A stretch of 64,000 bases of DNA from Hyphomonadaceae bacterium (lineage in GTDB: Bacteria; Pseudomonadota; Alphaproteobacteria; Caulobacterales; Hyphomonadaceae): NCBI GenBank assembly GCA_024742355.1, contig JANSYM010000005.1, positions 62,001 to 126,000 on the forward strand, written 5' to 3'. Every line of letters begins with the position of its first letter. Position 1 is the first letter of the stretch. Both the position numbers and the translations under genes were made by a program. Shown piece by piece: positions 23,943-32,913 of this stretch. The notes under the pieces were generated by a model. It had not been told where the DNA came from. It saw only the letters and a list, made by a program, of their open reading frames with translations, and searched no databases.

Positions 23943-25319
23943 TTGCCGGCCCCGCTCGCCGCCTATTCCTATCGCACGCAGGTCTCAGCCAGGCAGCAAG
24001 CGATTCTGAATTCGCTCCTCACAGCGATGGGGTTCGCTGGACTCCTTCACCCGGGGCATTTCGCCGTGAGTGTCTCGTGGGGTTTGCTGATCGTGTTCAG
24101 CCTGCTCATTCTTCTGCGCCTTCTGCTCATTCTGGCTGGCGTCGGCGCGCGGCGACTGTATTCGGAAATCCCAATCGCGAATAGCGCGAACGCCGAGCTC
24201 CCAACCTTCACGATCATGGTCGCGGCCTATCAGGAAGCCGACATGATGCGCCAGATTTCGGGCGTGCTGCGAACGCTTGATTGGCCCGCTGAAAAACTGG
24301 AGATTTTCGTTTTATTGGAGCCCGAAGACGAAGAGACCATGCGCGCCGCCAGCGCTGCGATCTTCCCAGCCACAACCCAGCTTGTGCGAGTTCCGCCAGG
24401 CGGTCCAAAAACCAAACCAAATGCCTTGAGTTACGGCTTGTCTTTGGCCCGGGGCCAATACGTGACGATATATGATGTCGAAGACCGACCGCATCCTGAC
24501 CAGCTACGCATCGCCTATGAGGCGTTTCTCAGGGCTCCCGAAAATACCGTTTGCGTGCAAGCCCCTTTAGTCGCCACGAACGCGCGATCCGGATGGCTCG
24601 CAGCGCAATGGGCGCTTGAATATGATGTCCAGTTTGGATTGCTCCTGCCGGGACTTGCCCTCTACCGCATGCCCGTCTTGCTCGGCGGCACCAGCAATCA
24701 CATAAGGCGCGACGCGCTCCTGGCGCTTGGCGGATGGGATGCTTGGAACGTAACCGAAGATGCCGACCTTGGCATGCGCATCGCCCGCGCTGGCCTGATT
24801 ACGACGGTGATTGCGACACCAACCGATGAGACAGCGCCAACCCGGTTTGACATCTGGCTGGCCCAGCGCAGTCGTTGGCTAAAAGGGTTCCTGCAGACCT
24901 GGCTCGTTCTGATGCGCAATCCGGTGCGAACCTGGCGCCAGATGGGCGGCAGTCAGTTCCTGGTCATGCAATTGACGCTCGGTGGGGCCATCCTGACGCC
25001 GCTGGCATATGCGCCCTTTGCGGTGATGGTCAGTCTCGCCATCTGGTCTGGGCATCTCGAAGTTGGTACTGTGGGCCTATCATTGCTCATTGCCGGGCTG
25101 GTTGTCGGACTGCTTGGCGACCTGCTCGCGCCGGGACGGTGGAGCGGGATGCGGCTCCTCGCCATCCTAACCCGGCCTTTTTACTGGCCCCTTCACAGCC
25201 TGGCTGCATATCGCGCGCTTTGGGAGCTTGCGAACAAGCCGTTTTTCTGGGCAAAGACGCCGCATCATCCTGACGATGCGGAGCGCGGACCATTATACTC
25301 GACTGGATCATTAGCCTGA
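23943..25319 (+). CDS. Membrane glycosyltransferase family 2 (processive, cellulose-synthase-like)
   Basis: A ~458-residue integral membrane glycosyltransferase. A membrane helix pair near the N-terminus (LLIVFSLLILLRLLLILAGV) precedes the GT2 core with MVAAYQEADMM, the acidic motif YDVEDRPHPDQ, NVTEDADLGMR (TED) and QRSRWLKGFLQTW (Q-x-x-R-W of processive GT2). Further C-terminal helices follow. It likely polymerises or exports a surface polysaccharide; the sugar is unknown. The frame stays open upstream to 23241, but codon use before ~23915 is AT-rich and alien and the promoter is at 23814-23843, so the only plausible in-frame start is TTG 23943. Start confidence is low. Confidence 0.8.
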   Translation: MPAPLAAYSYRTQVSARQQAILNSLLTAMGFAGLLHPGHFAVSVSWGLLIVFSLLILLRLLLILAGVGARRLYSEIPIANSANAELPTFTIMVAAYQEADMMRQISGVLRTLDWPAEKLEIFVLLEPEDEETMRAASAAIFPATTQLVRVPPGGPKTKPNALSYGLSLARGQYVTIYDVEDRPHPDQLRIAYEAFLRAPENTVCVQAPLVATNARSGWLAAQWALEYDVQFGLLLPGLALYRMPVLLGGTSNHIRRDALLALGGWDAWNVTEDADLGMRIARAGLITTVIATPTDETAPTRFDIWLAQRSRWLKGFLQTWLVLMRNPVRTWRQMGGSQFLVMQLTLGGAILTPLAYAPFAVMVSLAIWSGHLEVGTVGLSLLIAGLVVGLLGDLLAPGRWSGMRLLAILTRPFYWPLHSLAAYRALWELANKPFFWAKTPHHPDDAERGPLYSTGSLA

Positions 25320-25525
25320 GCCTTGCTGCCGGCCTGATTGGGCTCGGCGTGTTCGCGCAATCCAAAATGGGCACCGTGCGCAAGAAGGACCAGCGCCCGC
25401 ATCAGGTGCCCTGGGGCCTGGTCATGATAGGATGCGTGTTTGGAATCTTCCTGGTCGTCGTGCATCTGATGAACCTGGTCGGCGTCGATACCGGGCCTGA
25501 AAACAGCATGTTCGGGCGGTTCTAA
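25292..25525 (+). CDS. Small two-helix membrane protein, apparent ATT start
   Basis: A 77-residue frame overlapping the glycosyltransferase 3' end by 28 bp. Two hydrophobic helices (SLSLAAGLIGLGVF and GLVMIGCVFGIFLVVVHL) are linked by a basic loop KMGTVRKKDQRPHQVPW and followed by the conserved-looking end GVDTGPENSMFGRF. The frame opens at 25274 and has no ATG, GTG or TTG before the first helix. ATT at 25292 has GGAG eight bases upstream, so ATT initiation (as known for infC) is proposed; CTG 25316 at the upstream stop is the alternative. The protein pattern recalls a conserved alphaproteobacterial small membrane protein of unknown role. Confidence 0.7.
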   Translation: MILDWIISLSLAAGLIGLGVFAQSKMGTVRKKDQRPHQVPWGLVMIGCVFGIFLVVVHLMNLVGVDTGPENSMFGRF

Positions 25526-25540
25526 CTACAAAACTGTCAC

Positions 25541-25583
25541 TTGACTCTCTCTTGCGTGTTCGCATTATGTTCTTATAACATAA
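25541..25583 (+). promoter_or_regulatory. Promoter with operator-like inverted repeat before the SnoaL-like gene
   Basis: TTGACT (25541-25546) is followed 17-18 bp later by a weak -10 (ATTATG/TTATGT). Overlapping it is the perfect inverted repeat TTATGTT-CTTAT-AACATAA (25565-25583), which abuts the AAGGAGGA ribosome site. It could be a repressor operator or a hairpin masking the ribosome site. Confidence 0.45.
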
Positions 25584-25596
25584 AGGAGGACAGATT

Positions 25597-25980
25597 ATGC
25601 CTACGCAGCAGGAATTGATGCAACTCGGACAAACCCTGGTCGAGCATTGCTCGAACCGGAACGAGAAGGAATTGCAAGACACTTATTATGCCGAGGATGC
25701 CGTTTCGGTCGAAGCCGTTGCGATGCCGTCCGGCAGCGCCGAAGCCGCCGGGCTCGAAGCAATCAAGGCGAAGAATGCGTGGTGGTACAGCGCCCATGAG
25801 CTGCATTCCAGCAAGGTTGAGGGGCCTTTCGTCCACGGCTCTGATCGCTTCAGCGTCATCTTCGACATAGACGTGACCCAGAAAGAAAGCGGCGAGCGTA
25901 TGCAGATGCGCGAGATTGCCACCTATCATGTCAATGAAGCTGGCAAGATTTCCCGCGAGGAATTCGCCTACGCCCTCTAA
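25597..25980 (+). CDS. SnoaL/NTF2-like fold protein
   Basis: A 127-residue protein of the NTF2-like superfamily. It shows an N-terminal helix pair (LMQLGQTLVEHCSNRNEKELQDTYYAEDAVSVE), GLEAIKAKNAWWY, and beta strands ending MQMREIATYHVNEAGKI. Such small domains serve as isomerases, cyclases or ligand binders; no function can be chosen here. It has an excellent AAGGAGGA ribosome site, pointing to high expression. It has its own promoter-like region and lies upstream of the acyl-CoA dehydrogenase pair. Confidence 0.8.
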   Translation: MPTQQELMQLGQTLVEHCSNRNEKELQDTYYAEDAVSVEAVAMPSGSAEAAGLEAIKAKNAWWYSAHELHSSKVEGPFVHGSDRFSVIFDIDVTQKESGERMQMREIATYHVNEAGKISREEFAYAL

Positions 25981-26089
25981 AGCCCCGATCTAACCCGGCG
26001 TCAGACATGGCCATTGCCGGGCCTGCTCGTTAAGGTGCTGCATCTGCGAACAAAAGCAGGTGCAATCGCACCAATACGGGAGAATAATG

Positions 26090-27304
26090 ATGGCCTTTGA
26101 TGCCCCTGAAGATCTCGACGAGTTCCGCACAAGCGTGCGCGACTGGCTCGAGGAAAACTGCCCGCCCAGCATGCGCACCCCGATGAAGGATGATGAAATC
26201 GTCTGGGGCGGCAAGCGCGAGGCCTTCAAGAACCCGGAGTCGAAGCTCTGGCTTGAGCGCATGGGTGAGCAAGGCTGGACCGCGCCGGAATGGCCCGCCG
26301 AATATGGCGGCGGCGGCCTCAACAAGGTGCAGGCCCGGGTTCTACAACAAGAGCTGCGCCGCATTCGCGCCCGCCCGGCTTTGTTCTCGTTCGGTCTGTG
26401 GATGTTCGGGCCCGCCTTGCTGGAATTTGGCAATGATGAGCAGAAAAAGCGCTTCATTCCCGACATCGTCAAAGGCAAGACACGCTGGTGCCAGGGCTAT
26501 TCTGAGCCGGGCGCCGGATCGGACCTCGCGGACCTGCAAACCAAGTGCGAAGACAAAGGCGATCACTGGCTGATCAACGGCCAGAAGGTCTGGACGTCCT
26601 ATGCCGACCAGGCCGACTGGATTTTCTGCCTCGTGCGCACGGACAAGAGCGTCAAACATGAAGGCATCAGTTTCCTGGTTTTCGACATGGAAACAGAAGG
26701 CGTCGAAGCGCGCCCGATCAAGCTGATCTCCGGCTCCTCGCCATTCTGCGAAACCTTCTTCACCGACGTGAAAGTGCCGAAAGACCAGCTGGTCGGAAAA
26801 CTCAATGCTGGCTGGACAATCGCCAAACGGCTGTTGCAGTTCGAGCGCTCTTCGATCTCGGCGGGTGGCTTTGGTGGCACTGGCGGCTCCGGCATTCTCC
26901 CGCCGCAAGAGTATGCCAAACAGCATGTCGGCGTCGACGAAACCGGCCGCGTCTCCGATGGCGACCTGCGCGCCCGCATCACCGATCACCTGATGTATGC
27001 GCAAGCCTTCAAGATGACCGTTCAGCGCTCGACTGAAGAAGCGAAGGCCGGACAGGAAGTCGGGCACACAGCCTCGATCATGAAATATGCCGCGGCCAAG
27101 ATGAACCAGGACAAGTGCGAATTGCTTGTCGAAGCCCTCGGCACCGATGGCCTCGGCTGGGACGGTGACGGTTTTGCCGACGACGCCAAGAAGGCCACGC
27201 GTGGCTGGCTGCGCTCGAAAGGCAATTCGATCGAAGGCGGCACCAGTGAAATCAACCTCAACGTGGTCGCCAAACGCGTCCTCGGTCTGCGGGAGCACCA
27301 ATAA
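26090..27304 (+). CDS. Acyl-CoA dehydrogenase, large/FAD subunit-like
   Basis: Oxidises acyl-CoA to trans-2-enoyl-CoA with FAD. The ~404-residue protein has the family motifs CQGYSEPGAGSDLADLQT, INGQKVWTSYADQADW and the C-terminal GGTSEINLNVVAKRVLGL. GGGAG seven bases upstream favours ATG 26090 over the adjacent ATG 26087 or the GTG at 26060. The stop overlaps the next acyl-CoA dehydrogenase ATG by 1 bp. Tandem unequal ACADs like this often form alpha2beta2 enzymes in sterol or branched-chain degradation (FadE28-FadE29 type); that is inference here. Confidence 0.92.
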   Translation: MAFDAPEDLDEFRTSVRDWLEENCPPSMRTPMKDDEIVWGGKREAFKNPESKLWLERMGEQGWTAPEWPAEYGGGGLNKVQARVLQQELRRIRARPALFSFGLWMFGPALLEFGNDEQKKRFIPDIVKGKTRWCQGYSEPGAGSDLADLQTKCEDKGDHWLINGQKVWTSYADQADWIFCLVRTDKSVKHEGISFLVFDMETEGVEARPIKLISGSSPFCETFFTDVKVPKDQLVGKLNAGWTIAKRLLQFERSSISAGGFGGTGGSGILPPQEYAKQHVGVDETGRVSDGDLRARITDHLMYAQAFKMTVQRSTEEAKAGQEVGHTASIMKYAAAKMNQDKCELLVEALGTDGLGWDGDGFADDAKKATRGWLRSKGNSIEGGTSEINLNVVAKRVLGLREHQ

Positions 27305-28440
27305 TGAGCTTCGTTCTTTCTGAAGACCAACAAATGTTGCGCGATACGGCGATGGCGTTCGCGCGTGATGAAATGCCGGTGGCGCATTTGCGTGAGCTGC
27401 GCGATGGCGGCGCCAATGGTGTCGATGCCGAGATGCGCGGCAAACTCGCCGAGCTCGGCTTTTTCGGCGTGCTTGTGCCGGAAGAGCATGATGGCGTCGG
27501 CCTCGGCATGGTCGCCATGGGCCAGATCATGGAAGCCCAGGGCCGCACAATCGCGGCCACGCCGCTGCTGCAGACGGCCGTGATGGGCGCAAGTGTGCTG
27601 ATCCTTGGCGGCTCTGAAGCGCAAAAGGCCGAATGGTTGCCCAAGATTGCCAGCGGCGAAGTCTCGGTCGCTGTCGCCGTCGATGAAGGCACCCATCACG
27701 CCCCGTTGAACATCGCCACGGAAGCCGAACGCAATGGCCAGGGCTATACGCTCAACGGCGCCAAGCGTTTTGTCACCGACGGGCATCATGCCGATGTGTT
27801 CATCATAGCGGCACGGACCTTTGGCGAAGCTGGCCAGGCGCATGGCATCAGCCTGTTCCTCGTTCCGAATGATGCCGATGGCCTGAGCGTTCAGGCGCTC
27901 GCCACCGTCGACTCGCATGGCGCAGCACATCTGACGCTCGAGGACGTCGCCTTGGGTGAAGACCAGGTGGTCGGCGCCGTCGATGCCGGTTGGGAAGTGC
28001 TCGAACCAGCGCTCGATCGCGGTCGCATCGCGCTGGCCGCCGAAGCTCTTGGCAGCGCCCAGGCGGCGTTCGACATGACGCTGGAATATTTGCAGACGCG
28101 CAAACAGTTCGGGCAGCTGATCGGCTCGTTCCAGAGTCTGCAGCACCGCGCCGCGAAAATGTTCACCGAGCTGGAACTGACCCGGTCCTGCATCGCGGCG
28201 GCCCTGTCCGGCGTGGATGAGGGCCGCAATGATGTTGCTGAATTGGCGAGCCTCGCCAAGGCGCGTGCATCGGACCTCATCCATCTCGTGTCGAACGAGA
28301 CGGTGCAGTTCCATGGCGGTATCGGCATGACCGATGCGCATGATAGCGGCCTCTATATGAAGCGCGCACGGGTGCAGGAAGCGCTGCTTGGCGGCGCCTC
28401 CTATCACCGCGATCGCTATGCCAAGCTCAACGGGTTCTGA
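27304..28440 (+). CDS. Acyl-CoA dehydrogenase, second (small) subunit-like
   Basis: A 378-residue acyl-CoA dehydrogenase. MSFVLSEDQQMLRDTAMAFARDEMPVAHL opens the helical domain; LDRGRIALAAEALGSAQAAFDMTLEYLQTRKQFG and QFHGGIGMTDAHDSGLYMKRA are characteristic of the partner chain in heteromeric acyl-CoA dehydrogenases. The central FAD/substrate motifs are weaker than in the upstream gene. TAATG coupling with the upstream gene supports a one-to-one complex. Substrate unknown. Confidence 0.9.
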   Translation: MSFVLSEDQQMLRDTAMAFARDEMPVAHLRELRDGGANGVDAEMRGKLAELGFFGVLVPEEHDGVGLGMVAMGQIMEAQGRTIAATPLLQTAVMGASVLILGGSEAQKAEWLPKIASGEVSVAVAVDEGTHHAPLNIATEAERNGQGYTLNGAKRFVTDGHHADVFIIAARTFGEAGQAHGISLFLVPNDADGLSVQALATVDSHGAAHLTLEDVALGEDQVVGAVDAGWEVLEPALDRGRIALAAEALGSAQAAFDMTLEYLQTRKQFGQLIGSFQSLQHRAAKMFTELELTRSCIAAALSGVDEGRNDVAELASLAKARASDLIHLVSNETVQFHGGIGMTDAHDSGLYMKRARVQEALLGGASYHRDRYAKLNGF

Positions 28441-28509
28441 TCCTTAGCGATTGACCCGGAAAGAGAGACCCGACTAGGCTCCCATGAACACTGTATCAGG
28501 GGGGCCTTT

Positions 28510-30096
28510 TTGGTTCGATTCATTCCATTTCTGAGCGTCGCGATCCTGCTGGGCCTGAGCCTCTGGGGCGCACTGTATGTTGACTGGCTGTGGATTCCCG
28601 CGGCGCTCCTGGGGGGGCTGACACTGATCGGCCTCAGTGACCTGATCCAGACCCGCCATACTTTGTGGCGCAATTTCCCTTTGCTCGGCCGATTGCGCGG
28701 GGTGGCCGAAACCATCCGGCCTTTCTTCAGGTCCTACGCCGTGGAAAGCCAGACCGAAGGACGGCCGTTCAATCATGAAGAGCGCGCCATGGTCTATGCG
28801 CGGGCGCAGAATGTCTCCTCGGTCGAACCGTTTGGCAGTCATCTCGACATCGAACACCCGCCGCATGAATGGGTCTCGCATTCCATCGCGGCGGTGCATC
28901 CCGAAGAAACCGACCCGCGCATCGTGATCGGTGCGCCCGGCACCAAACATCCCTACTCCGCCAGCATTCTGAATATTTCCGCGATGAGCTTTGGCTCACT
29001 CGGCGCGCACGCGATCGAAGCGCTCAATCGCGGCGCGGCCAAAGGCGGTTTCTTTCATGATAGCGGCGAAGGCGGCGTCTCGCGTTATCACAAGGCGGGT
29101 GGCGGCGACCTGGTCTGGGAGCTTGGCTCTGGCTATTTCGGGTGTCGCGCGCGGGATGGCAGCTTCGACCCGGACCAGTTTGAAGAGACGGCCCAGCTCG
29201 ACCAGGTCAAGATGATCGAGGTGAAGCTGAGCCAGGGCGCCAAGCCAGGCCATGGCGGCGTGCTTCCCGGGGCCAAGGTGACACCTGAAATCGCTGAAGC
29301 ACGCGGCATCCCAATCGGCGAGACCTGTTTCTCACCGCCGCATCACACCGCATTTGATAGCCCCAAGGGCCTGCTCGATTTCCTTGACCAATTGCGCGAG
29401 CGCTCCGGCGGAAAGCCGGTCGGGTTCAAGCTCTGTATTGGCAATCGCTGGGAGTTCCTGGCCATTTGCAAAGCCATGGTCCAGACCGGACAGCGCCCTG
29501 ACTTCATCGTCATCGATGGCGCAGAAGGTGGCACCGGCGCCGCACCCGCAGAGTTTCTCGACCATGTCGGCACGCCGCTGCGCCAGGGTCTGGTCTTTGC
29601 TCGCAATGCTCTGGTGGGCTGCGGCCTGAAAGACGACATCAAATTGGGTGCCAGCGGCAAGCAGGTTTCGGCCTACAATATGGCCGCCTCGCTGGCGCTC
29701 GGGGCTGATTGGATCAACACCGCACGCGGCTTCATGTTTGCGCTCGGCTGTGTGCAGTCCTTGCACTGCCACAACAATACCTGCCCGACCGGGATTGCAA
29801 CTTCAGACCCTGGCCGGCAGCGCGGACTGGTCGTCTCAGACAAGGCCGATCGTGTGTTCCACTTCCACAAGAACACCGTCGCCGCCTTGATGGAGGTGGT
29901 CGGCGCCGCCGGGTGCCAGCACCCGGATGAGCTGGCGCCGCATCACATCATGCACCGTACCGCTGCGGATGAGTCAGTGCCGGCGGATCATCTTTACAAA
30001 CTGCTGATGCCGAACGCGCTTCTCGAGAACGGCGTCGCCACGCACCTGGCGCAGGAATGGGCAATGGCGCAGAGCGGCAGTTTTGATCCCGCCTGA
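28510..30096 (+). CDS. FMN-binding glutamate synthase-like protein (GltB central domain)
   Basis: A 528-residue protein with two N-terminal membrane helices (LSVAILLGLSLWGAL; IPAALLGGLTLIGL), then the FMN/3Fe-4S synthase domain. Motifs include SAMSFGSLG, GAKPGHGG, DFIVIDGAEGGTGAAP and the cluster site CVQSLHCHNNTCPTG (C-x5-C-x4-C). It lacks the glutaminase domain and no GltD partner is nearby, so its reaction is not ordinary GOGAT; members of this stand-alone family are poorly characterised. Start is TTG with a G-run five bases upstream. Confidence 0.88.
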   Translation: MVRFIPFLSVAILLGLSLWGALYVDWLWIPAALLGGLTLIGLSDLIQTRHTLWRNFPLLGRLRGVAETIRPFFRSYAVESQTEGRPFNHEERAMVYARAQNVSSVEPFGSHLDIEHPPHEWVSHSIAAVHPEETDPRIVIGAPGTKHPYSASILNISAMSFGSLGAHAIEALNRGAAKGGFFHDSGEGGVSRYHKAGGGDLVWELGSGYFGCRARDGSFDPDQFEETAQLDQVKMIEVKLSQGAKPGHGGVLPGAKVTPEIAEARGIPIGETCFSPPHHTAFDSPKGLLDFLDQLRERSGGKPVGFKLCIGNRWEFLAICKAMVQTGQRPDFIVIDGAEGGTGAAPAEFLDHVGTPLRQGLVFARNALVGCGLKDDIKLGASGKQVSAYNMAASLALGADWINTARGFMFALGCVQSLHCHNNTCPTGIATSDPGRQRGLVVSDKADRVFHFHKNTVAALMEVVGAAGCQHPDELAPHHIMHRTAADESVPADHLYKLLMPNALLENGVATHLAQEWAMAQSGSFDPA

Positions 30097-30098
30097 AG

Positions 30099-30803
30099 CT
30101 AGGCTTCGTGCGGGCTGATTGTCCCCGCGTCTTCGCGTCGGCGGATCATGTAGGACACGATCACCGCGCCAACCATCTTGCCGATAATGAACACGACCCA
30201 ATTGGCGAAATTGAACGTGTCGCCGACGGCCTCACCGAGATTGTAGTGGCGCGCGAGGCCTGCGCCATAGAGAAACACGGTGGTGTCGATCGGCGCGGCA
30301 ACGGCGCTCGAAATCACGATCCGGGTCGACAGACGATACTTGGTGAAGGTGAAGGTGAAGAGCAGCCAGTCAAAAAACTCTGAGATGGCGAAAGCCAATC
30401 CCGATGCCAGAGCGATCACCGGCCAAGCATAATAGAACGACCAACCAATCGCGAACGCCATACAGACGAGGACCTTCTGATGCATTTCGCGCTGAACGAA
30501 ATCTCGCACCACAAAAACAAGGCCCGTGATCAGGGTCATCGGATGCAGCAACAGACTGCCAGGCGTGCGTTCCTGGCCCGGCCACATCAGGTTGAACCCG
30601 TTGATGAATTCCAGATTGGGGACAACCGCGAACGACCAGTTCAGGAACGGGATCATGGCGACATAGACAAATGCCCAGGCCCGCCCGCCGAGGGACCAGA
30701 TCAGGTAAAACAGCGCCACCATGCCGAGGCAGACAATTAGAAGATCATCAGGATTGCCATTGGTCAGCGCGCCAACGAACCCGTTATAAATATCGAGAAA
30801 CAC
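30099..30803 (-). CDS. VUT family transporter (YhhQ/queuosine precursor transporter-like)
   Basis: A 234-residue inner membrane protein with about six helices. It fits the VUT family by FVVRDFVQREMHQKV, ALASGLAFAISEFFDWLLFTF and RIVISSAVAAPIDTTVFLYGAG. Some members import 7-cyano-7-deazaguanine-type queuosine precursors; the substrate here is unproven. Only 2 bp separate its stop from that of the convergent glutamate-synthase-like gene. Confidence 0.82.
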   Translation of the reverse strand: MFLDIYNGFVGALTNGNPDDLLIVCLGMVALFYLIWSLGGRAWAFVYVAMIPFLNWSFAVVPNLEFINGFNLMWPGQERTPGSLLLHPMTLITGLVFVVRDFVQREMHQKVLVCMAFAIGWSFYYAWPVIALASGLAFAISEFFDWLLFTFTFTKYRLSTRIVISSAVAAPIDTTVFLYGAGLARHYNLGEAVGDTFNFANWVVFIIGKMVGAVIVSYMIRRREDAGTISPHEA

Positions 30804-30895
30804 CTACCAGCCTCACATCCGTTCTTGTCATGGCCCCTCGAACGCGCCTAATCGCAACAGATCGATGGGGTCAACACATACGGAGCGCGCCCAGC

Positions 30896-31414
30896 ATGTC
30901 CAGCGTCAAACTCTGTTTGATTGTCGCGCGCGCCGAGAATGGCGCGATCGGCAAGGATGGCAACCTGCCGTGGCGCCTGTCGGACGACCTCGTACACTTC
31001 AAAACGACGACCAGGGGATGCCCCGTCATCATGGGGCGCAAGACCTGGGAAAGCCTGCCTGTCCAACCCTTGCCCGGTCGGGACAATATCGTGCTCAGCC
31101 GGGATGGACAGTATGCGGCGCCCGGCGCGCGGGTGTACACGTCCATGCCAGCCGCCATCGCGGCGGGCCGCGCGCTGGCCATCGCTGCCGGGAAACCGGA
31201 ACTGTTCGTCGTTGGCGGCGAGGCAATCTATGCCGCCGCCCTGCCCTTTGCCGATCGGCTCTACATCACCGATGTCGACACGAAGATTGATGGCGACGCC
31301 TTCTTTCCTGAGTTCGACGCGGCCGCCTTCACGGAGACCGAGAGCCGCCGCGTCGAAGCGAACGAGAAGAACGAGTTCAGCTTCACCATCCGGATCCTGG
31401 ATCGCCTCGCGTAA
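30896..31414 (+). CDS. folA: Dihydrofolate reductase
   Basis: Reduces dihydrofolate to tetrahydrofolate. The 172-residue enzyme has LIVARAENGAIGKDGNLPWRLSDDL with the catalytic acid in the DDL segment, PVIMGRKTWESLP, and FVVGGEAIYAAALP. The frame is open far upstream, but ATG 30896 has CGGAGCG about nine bases before it and starts the conserved fold. No thyA is adjacent in this window. Confidence 0.95.
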   Translation: MSSVKLCLIVARAENGAIGKDGNLPWRLSDDLVHFKTTTRGCPVIMGRKTWESLPVQPLPGRDNIVLSRDGQYAAPGARVYTSMPAAIAAGRALAIAAGKPELFVVGGEAIYAAALPFADRLYITDVDTKIDGDAFFPEFDAAAFTETESRRVEANEKNEFSFTIRILDRLA

Positions 31415-31472
31415 ATCTTGCCGGGCGCGCTAAGCCGCGTCACAGTCTCTTCAAGTATGAGGAGGCACACGC

Positions 31473-32381
31473 ATGGATTTCGAACTGGTTGCAGAGGGAC
31501 TTGGCTTTCCGGAAGGCCCCGTCTGGATGGAAGATGGTTCCATCATCCTGGTCGAGATTTCCAGAGGCTGCATCACCCGCATCTGGGGAGACGGCAAGAC
31601 CGAGGTCATCGCAACGCCGGGCGGCGGCCCGAATGGCGCGGCGATTGGACCGGATGGCGCCCTGTGGATCTGTAATAATGGCGGCTTCAAATATCACGAG
31701 CGCGATGGCCTGCTGATCCCTGGTCATTGCCCGGATGATTATTCCGGCGGACGGATTGAGCGCGTCGATCTCTCAACCGGCAAGGTCGAGCGGGTTCTCG
31801 ACATGGTGGAAGGCTTCCCGCTCAAAGGTCCGAACGATCTGGTCTTTGACCGCCAGGGAAATCTCTATTTCACCGACCATGGCAAGACCTATCCGCGCCA
31901 CCGCGATTTTGGCGGCCTTTTCTTCCTCGCCAAGGGATCGAGCGAGGCAGTAGAGCTTGATCATCACCACACATCGCCAAACGGGGTCGGGCTCTCTCCG
32001 GATGAGAAAACAGTGTACATGGCGGATACGATGACGGCGCGGCTCTGGGCCTTTGATCTGTCAGCGCCTGGAGAGATCGTACCATCGAGCCCTTTCAATA
32101 AAGGCCGTGTCGTCGCGACCATGCCGCACTTGCAATATTTCGACAGTCTCGCTGTCGCCGCATCCGGGAATATCTGCGTGGCGACGATCCTGAATGGCGG
32201 CATCACCACGATCACACCCGAAGGCGCGCACAGTCATATCCCGTTCCCGGACCCGTTCGTGACCAATATCTGTTTCGGAGAAGAGGGTCTGAACGAGGCC
32301 TGGGTGACCCTTTCAGGCACAGGCAAACTGGCCAGGTGCACCTGGCCAGAGCCTGGATTGAAACTCAACTATTACGCGTAA
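31473..32381 (+). CDS. SMP-30/gluconolactonase family protein
   Basis: A 302-residue six-bladed beta-propeller, probably a cytoplasmic metal-dependent lactonase. Typical motifs are EGLGFPEGPVWMEDGSIILVE, GPNGAAIGPDGALWICNNGG, LKGPNDLVFDRQGNLYFTDHG and SPNGVGLSPDEKTVYMAD, which supply the Glu, Asn and Asp metal ligands. Substrate unknown. TATGAGGAGGC lies before ATG. The stop is 9 bp from the convergent secreted DUF11-like gene. Confidence 0.88.
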   Translation: MDFELVAEGLGFPEGPVWMEDGSIILVEISRGCITRIWGDGKTEVIATPGGGPNGAAIGPDGALWICNNGGFKYHERDGLLIPGHCPDDYSGGRIERVDLSTGKVERVLDMVEGFPLKGPNDLVFDRQGNLYFTDHGKTYPRHRDFGGLFFLAKGSSEAVELDHHHTSPNGVGLSPDEKTVYMADTMTARLWAFDLSAPGEIVPSSPFNKGRVVATMPHLQYFDSLAVAASGNICVATILNGGITTITPEGAHSHIPFPDPFVTNICFGEEGLNEAWVTLSGTGKLARCTWPEPGLKLNYYA

Positions 32382-32390
32382 GCGCGCCCG

Positions 32391-32867
32391 CTATTTCAGC
32401 ACGGCGCTGAAACTGACGGTCCCGGTCGCCGCTGGGGCAATGGGCTCGGAGAACGCCCATTTGATATGGGTGATCTCATCCGATGTCGCGACCCGTTCCT
32501 GATCACCATCGGCGGCCTTGACCGCGCCGCGCGCGGCAAATGTCTGGCCGCCATCTGCAGAGAAGGAAAGCGCGCCCGCACCGCCCGTGGCCGAGGTTTC
32601 GATATAAGTCACCTCACCAGGAACCGGCATGACCAGGCTGACGGCCTCGGCCGCCGAGTCACCGCTATTCGCATAAGCCAGACTGTAACGCACTTCATCG
32701 CCAGGAGAGACCTCCTCCGCGAGCGCGTAGGTGCGGACCTCGTTGCCGTTTGCATCGACAGTCACGGTCGCGCGCTCGACGACTTGCTGCGCGGTGAGGC
32801 CATTTGCAAAGGCTGATAGTGAACTCGTGCCGACAACAGCCAGCGCCAACAGTGTTGCTCGCAACAT
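32391..32867 (-). CDS. Secreted DUF11-like domain protein
   Basis: A 158-residue protein with a Sec signal peptide ending SAFANG (about residue 22). The mature part fits one DUF11/conserved-repeat domain: VSPGDEVRYSLAYANSGDSAAEAVSLVMPVP and YIETSATGGAG. The domain is common in bacterial surface proteins and adopts an Ig-like fold. No catalytic motif. It is divergent from the thermonuclease gene, and the intergenic region holds a CtrA-type box 47 bp upstream of its ATG. Confidence 0.75.
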   Translation of the reverse strand: MLRATLLALAVVGTSSLSAFANGLTAQQVVERATVTVDANGNEVRTYALAEEVSPGDEVRYSLAYANSGDSAAEAVSLVMPVPGEVTYIETSATGGAGALSFSADGGQTFAARGAVKAADGDQERVATSDEITHIKWAFSEPIAPAATGTVSFSAVLK

Positions 32868-32913
32868 TGCTCATTCTCCAATATATCCCGCCGGAAGAAT
32901 GCCATCGGTTCGA

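Noticed and set aside
27022-28407. 461-residue open frame antisense to the second acyl-CoA dehydrogenase
   Set aside because: It is a shadow frame produced by GC-rich codon bias; the plus strand encodes two clear acyl-CoA dehydrogenases with all motifs.
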